From the NCBI GenBank assembly GCA_030619585.1, contig JAUXBD010000098.1, forward strand, positions 1 to 6,190: a stretch of 6,190 nucleotides of DNA. Direction: 5' to 3'. This DNA is from Desulfobacteraceae bacterium (GTDB lineage: Bacteria > Desulfobacterota > Desulfobacteria > Desulfobacterales > SURF-7). A program made the translations under genes and the position numbers. Under the pieces are notes generated by a model that was not told the origin of the DNA, did no database searches, and saw nothing but the letters and a program-made list of their open reading frames with translations. This document shows, in pieces, positions 6,126 through 6,190 of the stretch. Every line of letters begins with the position of its first letter. Positions within the stretch are counted from its first letter, which is position 1.

Positions 6126-6152
6126 GAAATAGACATGCCAATCTGGTAATTA
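6124..6152 (+). promoter_or_regulatory. Candidate tRNA promoter
   Basis: TTGAAA (6124-6129) and the weak TAATTA (6147-6152) are 17 bases apart. The predicted start, near 6159, would give a short leader of about ten bases before the tRNA. The -10 match is poor, so confidence is low. Confidence 0.3.
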
Positions 6153-6162
6153 GGACAGATTG
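6139..6162. repeat. Seven-base dyad just upstream of the tRNA
   Basis: CAATCTG (6139-6145) and CAGATTG (6156-6162) form a perfect inverted repeat around ten bases. It overlaps the tRNA -10/start region and ends seven bases before the mature tRNA 5' end. It could be a regulator site or a hairpin in the tRNA leader, or chance. Confidence 0.4.
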
Positions 6163-6169
6163 TAATATG

Positions 6170-6190
6170 GTGGGTGTAGCTCAGTTGGTA
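6170..6190 (+). tRNA. tRNA 5' end, probably tRNA-His (cut by window edge)
   Basis: GTGGGTG (6170-6176) fits the 5' acceptor strand, followed by TA at positions 8-9 and the D-arm start GCTCAGTTGGTA. A G precedes position 1 (6169), which suits tRNA-His with its extra G-1 nucleotide. The anticodon lies outside the window, so the amino-acid identity is inferred. The tRNA class call itself rests on a highly conserved D-arm pattern. It does not look like the selC product. Confidence 0.75.

Overview
The window is a bacterial chromosomal segment of moderate, fairly AT-leaning composition. SelB (selenocysteine use), a cysteine-dense ferredoxin-like protein, a DUF2333-type protein and long AT-rich repeat-bearing spacers together suggest an anaerobic Desulfobacterota (Desulfobacterales-type) organism. 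This is an inference from protein style, not a database match.

Layout: 1-364 is non-coding. It holds a short tandem repeat and a MITE-like element (137-293), then a candidate promoter. hemW (365-1525, +) encodes a radical-SAM heme-chaperone-type protein. Its coding sequence contains a striking 32-base perfect palindrome (480-511). A minus-strand gene for a 306-residue multi-cysteine Fe-S protein (1539-2459) converges on hemW with 13 bases between the stops. Its upstream spacer (2460-2773) is filled by a composite inverted-repeat element with a compact RNA-like foldback. Next comes a minus-strand cluster, read right to left: a 59-residue two-helix membrane protein (6028-5849), selB (5811-3901, TTG start) and a DUF2333-like membrane-anchored protein (3892-2774). 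The gaps are 37 and 8 bases, so this is probably one operon. A divergent control region (6029-6169) with two dyads separates it from the 5' end of a plus-strand tRNA, probably tRNA-His, which is cut by the window edge.

Functionally, SelB delivers Sec-tRNA to recoded UGA codons and HemW handles heme. The Fe-S protein and the two membrane proteins have no assigned role from sequence alone. No selenoprotein gene, SECIS element, selA, selD or selC can be recognised here, and no defence, CRISPR or phage system is visible. The best candidates for undescribed biology are the hemW palindrome, the composite repeat/foldback, the cysteine-rich protein and the small ORF leading the selB operon.
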